Positions 5,617-5,799 of a DNA stretch of 5,799 bases are shown here, piece after piece; positions within the stretch are counted from its first letter, which is position 1; each line of letters starts with the position of its first letter. The stretch spans positions 1 to 5,799 of the forward strand of contig CAZQFX010000170.1 of NCBI GenBank assembly GCA_964592775.1, read 5' to 3'. The position numbers and the translations under genes are program-made. The notes below the pieces were generated by a model that did no database searches, was not told where the DNA came from, and saw nothing but the letters and a program-made list of their open reading frames with translations. This DNA is from SURF-21 sp964592775. GTDB taxonomy: Bacteria > Actinomycetota > Geothermincolia > Geothermincolales > RBG-13-55-18.

Positions 5617-5700
5617 CGGGGGCATGTGGGGCTCACCTGGGCATTGCTTGCGGGCCGTGCTCAAGCATGTTGACCATTTATTGATCCGGTTTTCCATGCT

Positions 5701-5734
5701 CCTCATATCCCCCGCAGATGATCTGCAAATGAGG
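5701..5734. repeat. Nested inverted repeat, possible operator
   Basis: The outer arms CCTCAT (5701–5706) and ATGAGG (5729–5734) enclose an inner palindrome GCAGAT-G-ATCTGC (5714–5726). The two arm pairs are not exactly centred on each other (seven bases on one side, two on the other). The site lies about 95–120 bases upstream of the possible promoter and does not overlap a gene, so a regulator-binding role is only a suggestion. Confidence 0.4.
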
Positions 5735-5799
5735 CATCTTCTGGGTCATTCATGATCGATGAGAATCGCGGTTCGGTATTTGGACGAAGAAAGAATAAT

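Larger units (their letters stand above)
5406..5799. other. Upstream non-coding stretch with leader signals
   Basis: No convincing gene was found in these 394 bases on either strand; open frames are short and run through the terminator hairpin. The stretch holds, from right to left, a nested inverted repeat (5701–5734), a possible promoter (5616–5587), a CGATCGATCG palindrome at the predicted start of transcription (5571–5580), a structured-looking leader with a CGGC/GCCG hairpin (5548–5560) and the intrinsic terminator (5507–5474). Confidence 0.5.

Noticed and set aside
5463..5636. Minus-strand GTG frame of 57 codons with a CPRC-like pair near its start
   Set aside because: It runs through the terminator hairpin and T-tract and has only a GTG start without a good ribosome site. 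The lone CxxC followed by a later Cys is not enough for a zinc-ribbon call.
5590..5697. Minus-strand 35-codon frame starting MENRINKW after GAGGAG
   Set aside because: The ribosome site is only one base from the ATG, no family is recognised, and its end overlaps the predicted -10 element. It could be a leader peptide but there is no positive evidence.
1..5799. CRISPR array, tRNA, rRNA, insertion sequence or prophage
   Set aside because: No regularly spaced repeats beyond the two-copy 15-mer, no cloverleaf or rRNA-like sequence, and no transposase, integrase or phage gene were found.

Overview
The window is GC-rich (roughly 55–60% by eye) bacterial DNA. Every gene I can support lies on the minus strand, so transcription runs from right to left. 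The likely source is an anaerobic bacterium: a CooC-type ATPase matures nickel enzymes such as carbon monoxide dehydrogenase, and the substrate-binding protein looks like those of strict anaerobes. A Clostridia/Peptococcaceae-like or deep-branching actinobacterial lineage would fit, but no taxonomic marker is present and this is inference.

Layout from upstream (right) to downstream (left). Positions 5406–5799 hold no convincing gene. They contain a possible promoter (5616–5587), a nested inverted repeat (5701–5734) and a strong intrinsic terminator (5507–5474), which lies upstream of the first gene as in an attenuated leader. Next is a class I SAM-dependent methyltransferase (5405–4779) with a Cys/His-rich core. 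A 242-base intergenic stretch follows, with an 18-base-period direct repeat, a probable terminator and a second 12-bp hairpin.

Then comes a compact gene run: a CooC-like P-loop ATPase (4536–3760), a lipoprotein substrate-binding protein (3714–2599), a FecCD-type permease (2551–1469), its ATPase (1469–717), a minimal TrmO/TsaA-type SAM-dependent methyltransferase (680–204), and the N-terminal part of a flavin-reductase-like protein cut by the left edge (223–1). Gaps are 0–47 bases, with a TGATG stop/start overlap between permease and ATPase and a 20-base overlap between the last two genes, so an operon is likely.

Working model (inference): the binding protein captures a metal or metal chelate outside the cell and the FecCD/ATPase pair imports it. 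The CooC-like ATPase, with its CxC metal-binding motif, would load the metal into a target enzyme encoded elsewhere. The SAM enzymes and the flavin reductase may act on the ligand or the metal redox state, or may simply be co-regulated. Nickel is the most attractive substrate because of CooC, but iron, cobalt or a corrinoid cannot be excluded from sequence alone.
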